Below are positions 1 through 8,274 of a stretch of 48,794 bases of DNA, piece by piece (within the stretch, counting starts at the first letter, position 1; every line of letters begins with the position of its first letter). Under the pieces are notes generated by a model. The model worked only from the letters and a program-made list of their open reading frames with translations, made no database searches and had not been told where the DNA came from. Source of the DNA: Anabaena sp. CRKS33. GTDB taxonomy: Bacteria; Cyanobacteriota; Cyanobacteriia; Cyanobacteriales; Nostocaceae. Location of the stretch: positions 1-48,794 of the forward strand of contig LJOT01000003.1 in NCBI GenBank assembly GCA_001672075.1. The letters run 5' to 3'. A program made the translations under genes and the position numbers.

Positions 1-164
1 ATAATCCCATCAACCCCTCCACTAGCAAGGGCTGTGGCTTCTTGTTCAGCGCGGTCAATCACTGCTTTGAGACTACCTCCCCAACGGGCTGAAGTAGGTA
101 AGGGTAGCAAATGCAGTACACCAATAATTGGGGTTCGGGTTTTAAATAACTGATATAAGTCCAC
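1..164 (-). CDS. btpA: BtpA family photosystem I biogenesis protein, N-terminal part (runs off the left edge)
   Basis: Only the first 54 codons are present. The reading begins V-D-L-Y-Q-L-F-K and continues through a stretch with PIIGVLHLLPLPT and SARWGGSLKAVIDRAEQEA, which is the conserved N-terminus of the BtpA family. BtpA is a thylakoid-associated protein needed for accumulation of photosystem I reaction-centre proteins in cyanobacteria. A GTG at 162-164 is taken as the start because an in-frame TAA lies three codons upstream and no ATG lies between; no strong ribosome binding site is visible. It is transcribed away from rimO, so the 690-bp space between holds divergent control regions. 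The family is clear; the C-terminal half cannot be assessed. Confidence 0.85.
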   Translation of the reverse strand, partial: MDLYQLFKTRTPIIGVLHLLPLPTSARWGGSLKAVIDRAEQEATALASGGVDGI

Positions 165-231
165 GTTTTTAATTTACTTCGCACATTCTCAAACTCTTAC
201 TCTTTGCGCCTTAGCGCGAAACATAATTCAT

Positions 232-258
232 ACCGACATTATGCAACGTCGGTTTTTC
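232..258 (+). terminator. Possible small hairpin with T tract
   Basis: Six-base arms ACCGAC (232-237) and GTCGGT (248-253) enclose a ten-base loop, and the 3' arm merges into a run of five T. No plus-strand gene lies upstream in the window, so its role is unclear. It may belong to an unseen short transcript or be fortuitous. Confidence 0.25.
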
Positions 259-379
259 TGTTCCCTGTTGCCTGCTATAGTATGTGAGTCCTAAGCGGTT
301 TTTTCATGGTCAGGTTGCAACCTCCTCCTCAAGATGGAAATTAACTTTCAACCTTCCCTAAGATATGTTAAGATAAAAT

Positions 380-590
380 CTGATAGAAGAGAAGTTTGCC
401 ACTCACAAGATGCAAGGCAGCTTCCCGTCATTTGATTGTAAATGCCGGAGTAGCATTACTGCTTGATGGGCGTGGTCGCCAGTGCGATTTCCCGGTTGGG
501 TAGCGGCTTCTCAAAACAGACCTCTAGGTCGGCTTCCCAATGGGTAAATTAACAAAGCCCACGCTGCGGTAATTTAAAATACCAATAAGC
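380..590 (+). ncRNA. Candidate structured RNA in the space upstream of rimO (leader or independent sRNA)
   Basis: This block is more GC-rich and more self-complementary than its AT-rich surroundings. Visible pairings are CCCGTCA (424-430) with TGATGGG (464-470, one wobble) enclosing the hairpin AATGC/GCATT (441-445/453-457); GCGTGG (470-475) with CCACGC (559-564); TTGGG (496-500) with CCCAA (536-540); and GACC/GGTC around 519-530. Some of these share bases, so they may be alternatives. An AT-rich promoter-like stretch lies just before at about 365-380. I compared it by eye with tmRNA, RNase P RNA, 6S RNA and cobalamin or glutamine riboswitches and could not match it. In Synechocystis the rimO-crhR operon is temperature-regulated, so a regulatory leader is one reading. 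The rest of the 165-854 gap (170-380 and 600-850) is AT-rich with no gene seen. Confidence 0.35.
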
Positions 591-854
591 GAATTGTTAA
601 AAAATATTACGAGTGTCAGACTTACCCAAAGATACTCAAGATTACCCTGGGAAACAAATTAGTAGAAGGATCATGATATAGCCTCATCTGTAAAATAGAA
701 GAGGTTGAGGGATTGCATTTACTAATTAAAGTTGCTAATTATACAGGTTAAATCTGGTAATTAGTAACGGGTAGTTGGGTAGGAATTATTTATCTATAGA
801 TCCCGACCCAATTTGAATGTTAATTAGCAAGGAAAAACGGAACATTTATTGAAC

Positions 855-2213
855 ATGATGGGTGAAAAGCCAACAGTTGCCATTTCTCACCTGGGCTGCG
901 AGAAAAATCGCATTGATACAGAACATATGTTAGGGCTGCTAGTAAATGCAGGCTATAGTGTAGATAGCAACGAGGAGTTAGCAGATTACGTAATTGTTAA
1001 CACCTGTAGTTTTATTGAAGCAGCACGACAGGAATCAGTAAAAACCCTAGTAGAACTAGCGGAAGCTAATAAGAAAATCGTCATTACAGGCTGCATGGCC
1101 CAACACTTCCAAGAACAATTATTGGAAGAATTGCCAGAAGCGGTGGCGGTAGTGGGAACAGGGGATTATCACAAAATAGTGGATGTGATCGAGCGAGTAG
1201 AACAAGGGGAGAGAGTTAAAGAAATTACCGCCGAACCGAATTATATCGCTGATGAAACCACACCGCGTTATCGGACAACAACCGAAGGAGTAGCTTACCT
1301 GCGAGTGGCCGAAGGCTGTGATTATCGGTGTGCATTTTGTATTATTCCCCATTTGCGAGGGAATCAGCGATCGCGTACCATTGAATCAATAGTAGCCGAA
1401 GCCCAACAACTGGCAGATCAAGGTGTGAAAGAAATAATTCTCATTTCTCAAATCACCACCAATTACGGAATAGATATTTACGGAAAACCGAAATTAGCCG
1501 AACTGCTGCGAGCTTTAGGGAAAGTAGATATACCTTGGGTGAGAATGCACTACGCCTATCCTACCGGATTAACACCGGATGTAATGGCGGCCATCCAAGA
1601 AACACCCAACTGTTTGCCATATTTGGATTTACCCCTGCAACATTCCCACCCAGAAATTCTCCGGGCGATGAATCGTCCCTGGCAAGGACAGGTCAATGAT
1701 GGGATTATGGAAAGGATTAAAATTTCCCTACCATCAGCAGTGCTAAGAACCACATTTATAGTTGGTTTTCCGGGAGAAACCCAGGAGCATTTTCAACATT
1801 TATTAGAGTTTACACAACGACATAAATTTGATCATGTTGGTGTCTTTACTTTTTCACCAGAAGAAGGAACTCCAGCCTACAATCTACCTAATCAAATTCC
1901 AACAGAAATAATGGCAGCACGCCGTAATCAACTAATGGCATTACAACAGCCAATTTCTTTGCAGAAAAATCAACAGGAAATCGGCAAAATTGTTGATGTT
2001 CTCATTGAGCAAGAAAATCCTGAAACGGGGGAACTAATTGGTCGTTCTGGTAGATTTTCTCCCGAAGTTGATGGTCAAGTCTATGTGAAAGGAGAGGCTA
2101 GGCTAGGAACTATCGTCAAAGTAGCGATTCAAAGCGCCGATGCCTATGACCTTTATGGTCAAGTTGTCAATAGCGATAGATTATTATCTCGTTCTCTATC
2201 TACTGTTGCATAA
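855..2213 (+). CDS. rimO: Ribosomal protein uS12 methylthiotransferase RimO
   Basis: RimO is a radical-SAM enzyme that adds a methylthio group to the beta carbon of a conserved aspartate in ribosomal protein uS12. Three domains are visible in order. The N-terminal UPF0004 domain has its three cluster-binding cysteines in [14 protein letters not shown] and ITGCMAQ. The radical-SAM core has the CxxxCxxC triad in GCDYRCAFC at about residue 155. A C-terminal TRAM domain begins near [13 protein letters not shown] codons at 855 and 858 fit homologues that begin MG(E/D)KPT; an in-frame TTG at 849 also exists. The best ribosome-binding match, AAGGA at 830-834, is too distant to settle the start. crhR follows 65 bp downstream on the same strand, which matches the known rimO-crhR dicistron of Synechocystis (slr0082-slr0083). 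Confidence 0.95.
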   Translation: MMGEKPTVAISHLGCEKNRIDTEHMLGLLVNAGYSVDSNEELADYVIVNTCSFIEAARQESVKTLVELAEANKKIVITGCMAQHFQEQLLEELPEAVAVVGTGDYHKIVDVIERVEQGERVKEITAEPNYIADETTPRYRTTTEGVAYLRVAEGCDYRCAFCIIPHLRGNQRSRTIESIVAEAQQLADQGVKEIILISQITTNYGIDIYGKPKLAELLRALGKVDIPWVRMHYAYPTGLTPDVMAAIQETPNCLPYLDLPLQHSHPEILRAMNRPWQGQVNDGIMERIKISLPSAVLRTTFIVGFPGETQEHFQHLLEFTQRHKFDHVGVFTFSPEEGTPAYNLPNQIPTEIMAARRNQLMALQQPISLQKNQQEIGKIVDVLIEQENPETGELIGRSGRFSPEVDGQVYVKGEARLGTIVKVAIQSADAYDLYGQVVNSDRLLSRSLSTVA

Positions 2214-2278
2214 GACTTAATTTACAAATAAGTATCGGTTTACAAATCAAAAATTCACAATAAAATCTAGGAGAGTTA

Positions 2279-3868
2279 ATGAACTTATCATTTCAAGAAT
2301 TAGGCATTTCCCAAGAACGTGCCGAACTGTTAGAAAACATCGGTTTTTCTGCACCTACTAATATCCAAACTCAAGCAATTCCTCAATTATTAAATGGTCG
2401 GGATGTAGTCGGTCAATCCCAAACAGGAACAGGTAAAACCGCAGCTTTTTCTTTACCAATTTTAGAACGACTAGATCCTGATCAAAAAGCTGTACAAGCA
2501 ATAGTTTTAACCCCAACTCGTGAGTTAGCCATTCAAGTTCATGCGGCTATTTCCCAATTTATTGGTAATAGTTACTTGAAAGCAGCAGCCATTTATGGTG
2601 GTCAATCAATTGACCGGCAAATTATGCAACTCAGACGGGGGGCGCAAATCGTTGTCGGTACACCAGGACGGGTGATAGATTTATTAGATCGTGGTAGCTT
2701 GAAGTTAGATCAAGTACGGTGGTTTGTGTTAGATGAAGCTGATGAAATGTTAAGCATGGGCTTCATTGATGATGTGGAAAGAATTCTTTCCCAAGCACCA
2801 GAAGAAAGACAAACAGCCTTATTTTCTGCAACAATGCCACCATCAATTCGGATGTTGGTAAATAAATTTTTGAACTCACCAGTAACTGTCACCGTTGAAC
2901 AACCCAAGGCCGCACCAAATAAGATTAATCAAGTAGCTTACATTATTCCCCGGCACTGGACAAAAGCCAAGGCTTTACAACCAATTCTGGAAATGGAAGA
3001 CCCAGAAACAGCTTTAATCTTTGTTCGCACCCGGCGCACAGCTGCAGAATTAACCAGTCAATTGCAATCTGCTGGTCATAGTGTAGATGAATATCATGGT
3101 GATTTGTCCCAGCAAGCGCGGGAACGTCTATTAATTCGCTTCCGTAACCGTCAAGTGCGTTGGGTAGTAGCTACTGATATTGCAGCTAGGGGTTTAGATG
3201 TTGATCAACTTTCTCATGTGATTAACTTTGATTTACCTGATAGTGTGGAAACCTATGTTCACCGCATTGGTCGTACTGGTCGCGCGGGAAAAGAAGGAAC
3301 AGCCATTTCTTTGGTTCAGGCTTTTGAACGCCGCAAACAACAGGCTTTTGAACGCCATAACCGCCAAACTTGGCAAATTCTGTCTATTCCTACTAAAGCG
3401 CAGATTGAAGCTCAACATATTCAGAAGTTAAGAGGACAAGTAGCTGAAGCTTTAACAGGTGAACGGTTAGCTTCATTCTTGCCCATTATCAGCGAAATGA
3501 TTGCAGAATACGATACTCATGCGATCGCTGCGGCTGCTTTACAAATCGCTTATGATCAAACCCGTCCCGCTTGGCTGCTATCAGGAGTGGATTTACCTGT
3601 AGAAGAAAGCCCAACTCCCAAACCCAGAATTAACAAACGCCGGATAGATGTTGGTGATGGTTCAGAACGGGAAAGCGAACGTGGTGGTGGCTTACGTGGT
3701 TCTGGAAGCGGGAGAGGCCGTTCTTCTTGGTCAAAAGAAGGTAAAGGTAACGATGAAAGACGTAGTAACGGTGGCGGTAGTCCTAAACCCAAGTTAAGAA
3801 CAGCCCACGGTGAAGTTTCTCCTACTCCTAGCAATCACAAATTAAGTTCACATACTAGTAGAGAATAG
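2279..3868 (+). CDS. crhR: DEAD-box ATP-dependent RNA helicase, CrhR/CsdA type
   Basis: This is an RNA helicase of the DEAD-box family, which remodels RNA duplexes and in cyanobacteria acts in cold and redox response and ribosome biogenesis. Motifs visible in order are the Q motif (residues ~1-28), Walker A SQTGTGKT (~47-54), PTRELA, TPGR, DEAD in VLDEADEML (~152-155), SAT (~182-184), ARGLD and HRIGRTGR (~327-334). The last ~80 residues are glycine-, arginine- and serine-rich with RGG-like steps, as expected for a basic RNA-binding tail. At 529 residues it is somewhat longer than Synechocystis CrhR, mainly through this tail. GGAG lies just before the ATG. It probably shares a transcript with rimO; the 65-nt spacer could carry a processing site, as reported for the Synechocystis operon. 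Confidence 0.93.
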   Translation: MNLSFQELGISQERAELLENIGFSAPTNIQTQAIPQLLNGRDVVGQSQTGTGKTAAFSLPILERLDPDQKAVQAIVLTPTRELAIQVHAAISQFIGNSYLKAAAIYGGQSIDRQIMQLRRGAQIVVGTPGRVIDLLDRGSLKLDQVRWFVLDEADEMLSMGFIDDVERILSQAPEERQTALFSATMPPSIRMLVNKFLNSPVTVTVEQPKAAPNKINQVAYIIPRHWTKAKALQPILEMEDPETALIFVRTRRTAAELTSQLQSAGHSVDEYHGDLSQQARERLLIRFRNRQVRWVVATDIAARGLDVDQLSHVINFDLPDSVETYVHRIGRTGRAGKEGTAISLVQAFERRKQQAFERHNRQTWQILSIPTKAQIEAQHIQKLRGQVAEALTGERLASFLPIISEMIAEYDTHAIAAAALQIAYDQTRPAWLLSGVDLPVEESPTPKPRINKRRIDVGDGSERESERGGGLRGSGSGRGRSSWSKEGKGNDERRSNGGGSPKPKLRTAHGEVSPTPSNHKLSSHTSRE

Positions 3869-3879
3869 TTAAGGAAAGT

Positions 3880-3911
3880 AGCGGTAATTTATTTATTAAT
3901 TAATTACCGCT
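3880..3911 (+). terminator. Inverted repeat after crhR, probable transcription terminator
   Basis: Perfect ten-base arms AGCGGTAATT (3880-3889) and AATTACCGCT (3902-3911) enclose a 12-base AT-only loop, starting 11 bases after the crhR stop. The downstream T tract is poor, so it may act as a 3'-end stabiliser or processing barrier as much as a terminator. Confidence 0.55.
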
Positions 3912-3942
3912 GCATAAGCATAAGGTTTAAAGTCATATTTAG

Positions 3943-4147
3943 GGCTTGCTGAAAAAGTTGTCTGTGAGGGCAGGGAACAGGGAACAGGGAACAGTTTTAA
4001 CTGTTTGGATATCCTCAATTTTCCAACTCCGACAAAGAAAAATGCAATTCATTTTGAGACACCATTAGCGAAAACCTGGCACTTTTTTGTGGTAAAAATC
4101 CGCGAAACCCTTTGTTAATAAATGGTTTTAGCTTTATTCAGCAAGCC
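3943..4147. mobile_element. MITE-like element, about 205 bp, with 15-16 bp terminal inverted repeats
   Basis: The left end GGCTTGCTGAAAAAG (3943-3957) is the near-perfect reverse complement of the right end CTTTATTCAGCAAGCC (4132-4147). No open frame of note lies between, so it is non-autonomous. The interior carries a heptamer tandem repeat of about three AGGGAAC units near 3970-3995. Short AT-rich flanks on both sides do not give a certain target duplication. The ends resemble those of cyanobacterial IS elements from memory; the parent IS cannot be named from this sequence. With the crhR hairpin it fills the 3869-4188 gap. Confidence 0.65.
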
Positions 4148-4188
4148 AGATTTATGATAAAAGCAAACAAAAGTAGAAGTCTTAAAAA

Positions 4189-5049
4189 CTAGCTAACCAA
4201 AATGAAATCGCTACTACCGAGGGTGATCCCCGAATTACCTAAATAAGCAAACTTAAACACTGCTGTTGAACCGAGAAGGTTGCCATTTTGGTTATAGAAT
4301 ATACTTCTAGTCCCTTGACTAAAGACAATACGAGCATTACTAGCATCCACTAAAGTATCATTAGGGACAACCGCAAAGTCAGTGAAAGCTTGCCCCACAG
4401 CATTAGTAATGGCGGCGAACGTAGTTTTACTTAATACAATCTGATCTTGTCCAGCTTCAAACTGGGTAATATAGTCAGTACCTAAAGCACTACTAAAGAC
4501 ACCACTGCTTTGAAATAGATATTTATCATTACCAACTCCTCCAGTCAGGGTATCATTACCAACTCCTCCCCAAAGTGTATCATTACCATCTCCTCCAGTC
4601 AGGGTATCATTACCAACTCCTCCCCAAAGTGTATCATTACCATTGAGTCCTGACAGGATGTTATTGCCACTATTACCTTGGAGGATGTTATTACCCGCAT
4701 TACCCGTACCGTTTATAGCCGTTGTTCCTGTTAAGGTGAGGTTTTCAACATTGGTCGGTAGGGTAGTGGTGACAGAGGCTGTGAGAGTATCGCTGATAGT
4801 TGTAGTGACGCTGGTTCGAGTCCCCAAGTTGGCATTTGTGGGAGATGTAAGGGTCAGGGTAAAAGTTTCATTTACTTCATTGATAGAATCGTTCAGAATG
4901 GGTATGTTAATTGATTGACTGGTAACACCGCTATTAAAAGTCAAAGTCCCTGTGGTGGTGGTATAGTCTGAACTCGCTTGTGAGTAAGTTTCGGAATCAG
5001 TTGAGTTAAGATTAACTTCAAAAAAAAGATAATTACAAAATCCCTTTCC
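4189..5049 (-). pseudogene. 5'-truncated Calx-beta / RTX (hemolysin-type Ca2+-binding) protein remnant
   Basis: The reading frame is open from 5049 to the TAG at 4189 but has no ATG; two adjacent TAA codons (5050-5055) close it upstream. The protein starts in the middle of a Calx-beta domain (a SSDYTTTTGTLTF stretch, then NEVNETFTLTLT) and has no signal peptide or upstream repeats. After a linker come about five RTX nonapeptides of the GGxGxDxLx type (GGVGNDTLTGG, GGDGNDTLWGG), which bind calcium as a beta roll, then a C-terminal domain with FEAGQDQIVL and a final SSDFILVS typical of secreted cyanobacterial RTX proteins. Intact family members are much larger surface or secreted proteins. A TTG-initiated short form is conceivable but would still begin inside the Calx-beta fold, so I call it a remnant. 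The MITE lies 42 bp beyond its 3' end. Confidence 0.7.
4525..4632 (-). repeat. Four tandem 27-bp units encoding the RTX nonapeptides
   Basis: Four consecutive 27-bp units (4525-4551, 4552-4578, 4579-4605, 4606-4632) alternate between two sequence versions, so that the array is two 54-bp super-units differing at a single base. Each unit encodes one nine-residue RTX turn. The near identity at DNA level points to recent duplication or conversion. Confidence 0.85.
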
Positions 5050-5161
5050 TTATTACACTACGCTTCAACGCTACTATTTTAGGGCGAAAAATTCTTCTAA
5101 TATCAAGCCAAGTCAGTAATTGAAAATCTTTCATAGTCCTTGAAGTTCTGTTTTAATCAAT

Positions 5162-5626
5162 TCAACAATGTTTAACAATTTTTTTTTCTATGTCTTCGTC
5201 TGTTATTTTTTCCCGTTTATTCTCACTCTCATCTTTTTTTAAGATGAACTTCCCTCCATAGCGCCAAATCTGGTTAATGTTATCAGGCGTTAATTGTCGT
5301 TCTTGTTTTATCTTAACATAAGAATTATCCTGAATATCTTGAATAAATAACTGTTCTGGTAGTTTCCAAATTTGTAATGAATTATTACCAGGGTATAAAC
5401 CCTCTAACAACTCATTTAGATCATGTCCATATTTTAATATTTCTGGATATAAATCAGTACGACTTACTTTCTTTCGCTTCATCAAAACTGCTTTTAAACC
5501 ACATTCAACGGCATAAAATAATAATAAGCGGTGAGCATTAGTTCGGACTCTATTATGATTATGAGAGGCAAAAAAATTTTCACGCCATGCTCTTTGCATT
5601 TCTCTGTCTGTAAAAGTTATCGCCAT
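5162..5626 (-). CDS. Small HEPN-like protein of unknown function
   Basis: A 154-residue protein that starts 30 bp after the recG stop on the same strand, so it may be co-transcribed. The N-terminal half is predicted helical, with RVRTNAHRLLLFYAVECGLKAVLMKR; the combination of R-x5-H (RVRTNAH), a hydrophobic helix and a conserved-looking ECGLKA is reminiscent of HEPN-fold proteins, many of which are nuclease toxins or nucleotide-binding domains. A following HDLNELL also fits that fold. The C-terminal 40 residues are lysine- and glutamate-rich and probably extended. No nucleotidyltransferase (MNT) partner gene is adjacent, which weakens a toxin-antitoxin reading. ATG at 5626 with no strong ribosome binding site. 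Function not recognised; HEPN assignment is by eye only. Confidence 0.6.
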   Translation of the reverse strand: MAITFTDREMQRAWRENFFASHNHNRVRTNAHRLLLFYAVECGLKAVLMKRKKVSRTDLYPEILKYGHDLNELLEGLYPGNNSLQIWKLPEQLFIQDIQDNSYVKIKQERQLTPDNINQIWRYGGKFILKKDESENKREKITDEDIEKKIVKHC

Positions 5627-5656
5627 TCCCGTTAACTAAGATTTTACTCAGTTATT

Positions 5657-8137
5657 TTACGTCAAAATCGCGCCACCCATTAACCGCGCATACCTATACT
5701 TTAACTCATCCTGCATTAACGGCCAACGGGCTAAACTTGCATCAATATCAATCACCTTTTCCGCTGCTTGTCGCGCTAACAGCAAAATGTCCTCATCTTC
5801 CACCAAACTAGCTAAGGTAAAATCCGCTACACCAGATTGGCGAGTTCCCATCACTTCCCCCGGACCGCGAAACCGCATATCCATTTCAGAGATAAAAAAC
5901 CCATCTTGGGACTGTTCCAATACCTTTAAACGCTGTTGAGCATCTGCACTTCTTGTACTACTCATTAATAAACAGTAGGATTGCGCTGCGCCCCGTCCTA
6001 CACGCCCCCGTAATTGGTGTAATTGTGATAAACCGAATCTCTCCGCGTGTTCAATCAACATTACAGTAGCATTAGGCACGTCTACACCCACCTCAATCAC
6101 AGTGGTAGAAACGATAATTTGAGTTTCATTATCGCGGAATTTGTGAATAGCTTCCTCTTTTTCCGCTGAAGTCATGCGTCCATGTAATAACCCAACTTGA
6201 AAATCAGGAAAAACGCTTTCTTGTAATTTTTGATGTTCCTCTACAGCGGAACGCAAATCTAATTTTTCCGACTCTTCTACCAAAGGCAAAACTACATAAA
6301 CCTGTCTACCTTGGGCAACTTCTCGACGGATTAAATCATAAGCTTGTGTTCTTTGATGACCAGTCAATAAAGTGGTTTTAATTTGTTGTCTACCTGGTGG
6401 TAATTCATCAATTTGACTAACATCTAAATCCCCATGTACCGTTAATGCCAAAGTGCGAGGAATAGGAGTTGCAGTCATTGTTAAAACATGAGGTTGTTCG
6501 CCTTTTTGTTGTAATTTTGCTCTTTGTTGTACCCCAAAACGGTGCTGTTCATCTATTACCACTAAACCCAATCTTTGAAAATTAACTTTATCTTGAATTA
6601 AGGCATGAGTTCCAACTAATAAAGGTAATTCACCAGTTTCTAATTGAGCATGAATTTCTCGTCTTTTAGCTATTTTTGTCGAACCTGTTAACAATTCCAC
6701 AGGTAAATGTAGTAGGTTAAACCAACTAACTAACTTACGATAATGCTGTTCTGCTAATACTTCCGTGGGAGCCATTAACGCTGCTTGATAACCTGATTGA
6801 ATTGCGGCTAAAATAGCCATAACAGCAACGACAGTTTTACCTGAACCAACATCACCTTGAACTAAACGATTCATGGGTGTAGGTTTTTGTAAATCGGTGA
6901 GAATTTCATTAATAACTCGTTGCTGTGCGCCGGTAAATTTAAAAGGGAGAATTTTCTGGAATTTTTCTAATAATTTTCCCTTGGGTGTAAGAACGGCACC
7001 AGTTTGAATTGTTTTAGCTTGTTTCTGACGTTGTAATAAACCAACTTGTAAATAGAAAAATTCATCAAATACTAAGCGACGACGAGCAATTTTTAAAGAG
7101 TCACTATCTTTAGGAAAATGAATATTAGGAATAGCTTCTTTTAATTCCATTAAATCATATTTTTCTCGTAAACCTTTAGGCAAAGGATCTTTTAAATTAA
7201 CTGCTGCTGTTAAAGCCGTCATTACAGCCTGTCTGACAGTATTAGCGACTACTCCCTCAGTTAAGCTATAAATAGGCACAACTCGCCCAATGGTGAGAGA
7301 ATCAATAGGATCTCCAGGATTTGCTAAAACTTCCAATTCTGGGTTATCCAAAGTTAAGCCATATTTACCACCTTTGACTAATCCACAAGCTGCCAACATA
7401 CTACCTACAGGATAGTTGCGTTTTAAAGTTTCCTGCCAACCGCGACTAGTAAAACGCGCACCTGCAAAAAATCTGCTAACTTTAATTTGTCCTGTATTAT
7501 CTTTGAGAATTAATTCTAAAATTGATAATTTTTTATTTTTAGGACTGGTAAAGAAATTAAACCTTTTCACCGTCGCTATGATAGTTACTGTTTCCCCTCC
7601 AGTTAATTCACTAATATTTACCTGACGGGCATAATCAATATGATCACGAGGATAATAAAATAATAAATCACGGACGGTATGTAAATCTAATCGGGCTAAA
7701 CTTTCAGCTTTTTTAATACCGATTTCTGGTAAAATGCTAAGTTTTTGATCAATTTTGGGAGCTAGTTTTTTACTGACTTCGGCAACAATTGGAGTGGTGG
7801 GATTTTGATTTTTAGAATTTTGACTTTTAAGTTCGTAAATTTTTGGGGGAGTTTTTGTTTCTAATTCTTTTTCTAATTGATTCAGATATTTTCTAACTTC
7901 TGCCACTAAATCTTTTTTTTCTGCTAATGCCAAATTTGGATAATTGGCAAATTGCATTGCTATTTCTTGCCAACGAGAACGTTCTTTTTGAGGTAAGCCC
8001 AGGGGAAATTTACCAAAGGTCAAACTTAAAAATTCACTAAAGCGGTGTTGCTTACCTACTAAATCTATAAAGCCATTTTCCGCTTCAAATGCTAGGGCTT
8101 TATGCAATCTTATCCAATCAGGTGTTTTATTAGTCAT
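5657..8137 (-). CDS. recG: ATP-dependent DNA helicase RecG
   Basis: RecG is a superfamily 2 DNA translocase that reverses stalled replication forks and branch-migrates Holliday and D-loop junctions. The wedge/OB domain is visible from about residue 145 (PEIGIKKAESLARL, then LLFYYPRDHIDY), followed by the helicase core with Walker A GDVGSGKT (~430-437), the RecG-specific DEQH box in VIDEQHRFGVQQRAKL (~525), TATPIPRTLAL, and motif VI QLRGRVGRG. The C-terminal RecG motif is present. At 826 residues it carries the ~100-residue N-terminal extension usual for cyanobacterial RecG compared with ~690 in E. coli. The ATG at 8137 sits at the edge of a heptamer repeat, leaving little room for a normal Shine-Dalgarno. 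Confidence 0.95.
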   Translation of the reverse strand: MTNKTPDWIRLHKALAFEAENGFIDLVGKQHRFSEFLSLTFGKFPLGLPQKERSRWQEIAMQFANYPNLALAEKKDLVAEVRKYLNQLEKELETKTPPKIYELKSQNSKNQNPTTPIVAEVSKKLAPKIDQKLSILPEIGIKKAESLARLDLHTVRDLLFYYPRDHIDYARQVNISELTGGETVTIIATVKRFNFFTSPKNKKLSILELILKDNTGQIKVSRFFAGARFTSRGWQETLKRNYPVGSMLAACGLVKGGKYGLTLDNPELEVLANPGDPIDSLTIGRVVPIYSLTEGVVANTVRQAVMTALTAAVNLKDPLPKGLREKYDLMELKEAIPNIHFPKDSDSLKIARRRLVFDEFFYLQVGLLQRQKQAKTIQTGAVLTPKGKLLEKFQKILPFKFTGAQQRVINEILTDLQKPTPMNRLVQGDVGSGKTVVAVMAILAAIQSGYQAALMAPTEVLAEQHYRKLVSWFNLLHLPVELLTGSTKIAKRREIHAQLETGELPLLVGTHALIQDKVNFQRLGLVVIDEQHRFGVQQRAKLQQKGEQPHVLTMTATPIPRTLALTVHGDLDVSQIDELPPGRQQIKTTLLTGHQRTQAYDLIRREVAQGRQVYVVLPLVEESEKLDLRSAVEEHQKLQESVFPDFQVGLLHGRMTSAEKEEAIHKFRDNETQIIVSTTVIEVGVDVPNATVMLIEHAERFGLSQLHQLRGRVGRGAAQSYCLLMSSTRSADAQQRLKVLEQSQDGFFISEMDMRFRGPGEVMGTRQSGVADFTLASLVEDEDILLLARQAAEKVIDIDASLARWPLMQDELKYRYARLMGGAILT

Positions 8138-8192
8138 TGGTCATTAGTTGTTAGTCATTGGTTATTAGTTATTACTTGTTGGTTATTTGTTA
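8129..8192. repeat. Degenerate heptamer tandem repeat (STRR-like) at the recG 5' end
   Basis: Units of the form TTAGTCA / TTGGTCA / TTGGTTA recur with a seven-base period across the recG start codon and leader. Short tandemly repeated heptamers are a known feature of heterocyst-forming cyanobacterial genomes. The recG ATG lies within the first units, so repeat-number change would directly alter its leader. Confidence 0.6.
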
Positions 8193-8274
8193 AGAGATAT
8201 AGAGATGATCGAGTTTTGAAAAATAGATTTTCTTGATAGAAATGCTCATATATTTTTATTCCCCTAAAGGCTGA

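Noticed and set aside
380..590. Assignment of the structured block to tmRNA, RNase P RNA, 6S RNA or a cobalamin/glutamine riboswitch
   Set aside because: The conserved sequence boxes I know for those RNAs are not present; it is left as unassigned.
849..854. TTG as start of rimO
   Set aside because: In frame, but homologues begin at the ATG pair immediately after; the two residues it adds are not supported.
3556..3834. Proline- and leucine-rich minus-strand frame opposite the end of crhR
   Set aside because: It is the mirror of the Gly/Arg-rich crhR tail, with no ribosome binding site or family.
4800..4830. tRNA-like T-arm sequence GGTTCGAGTCCCC
   Set aside because: It lies inside the RTX/Calx-beta reading frame, and no matching acceptor stem, D-arm or anticodon arm can be placed around it.
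8129..8192. Repeat arrays as CRISPR
   Set aside because: Units are seven bases and contiguous without spacers; no cas gene is in the window.
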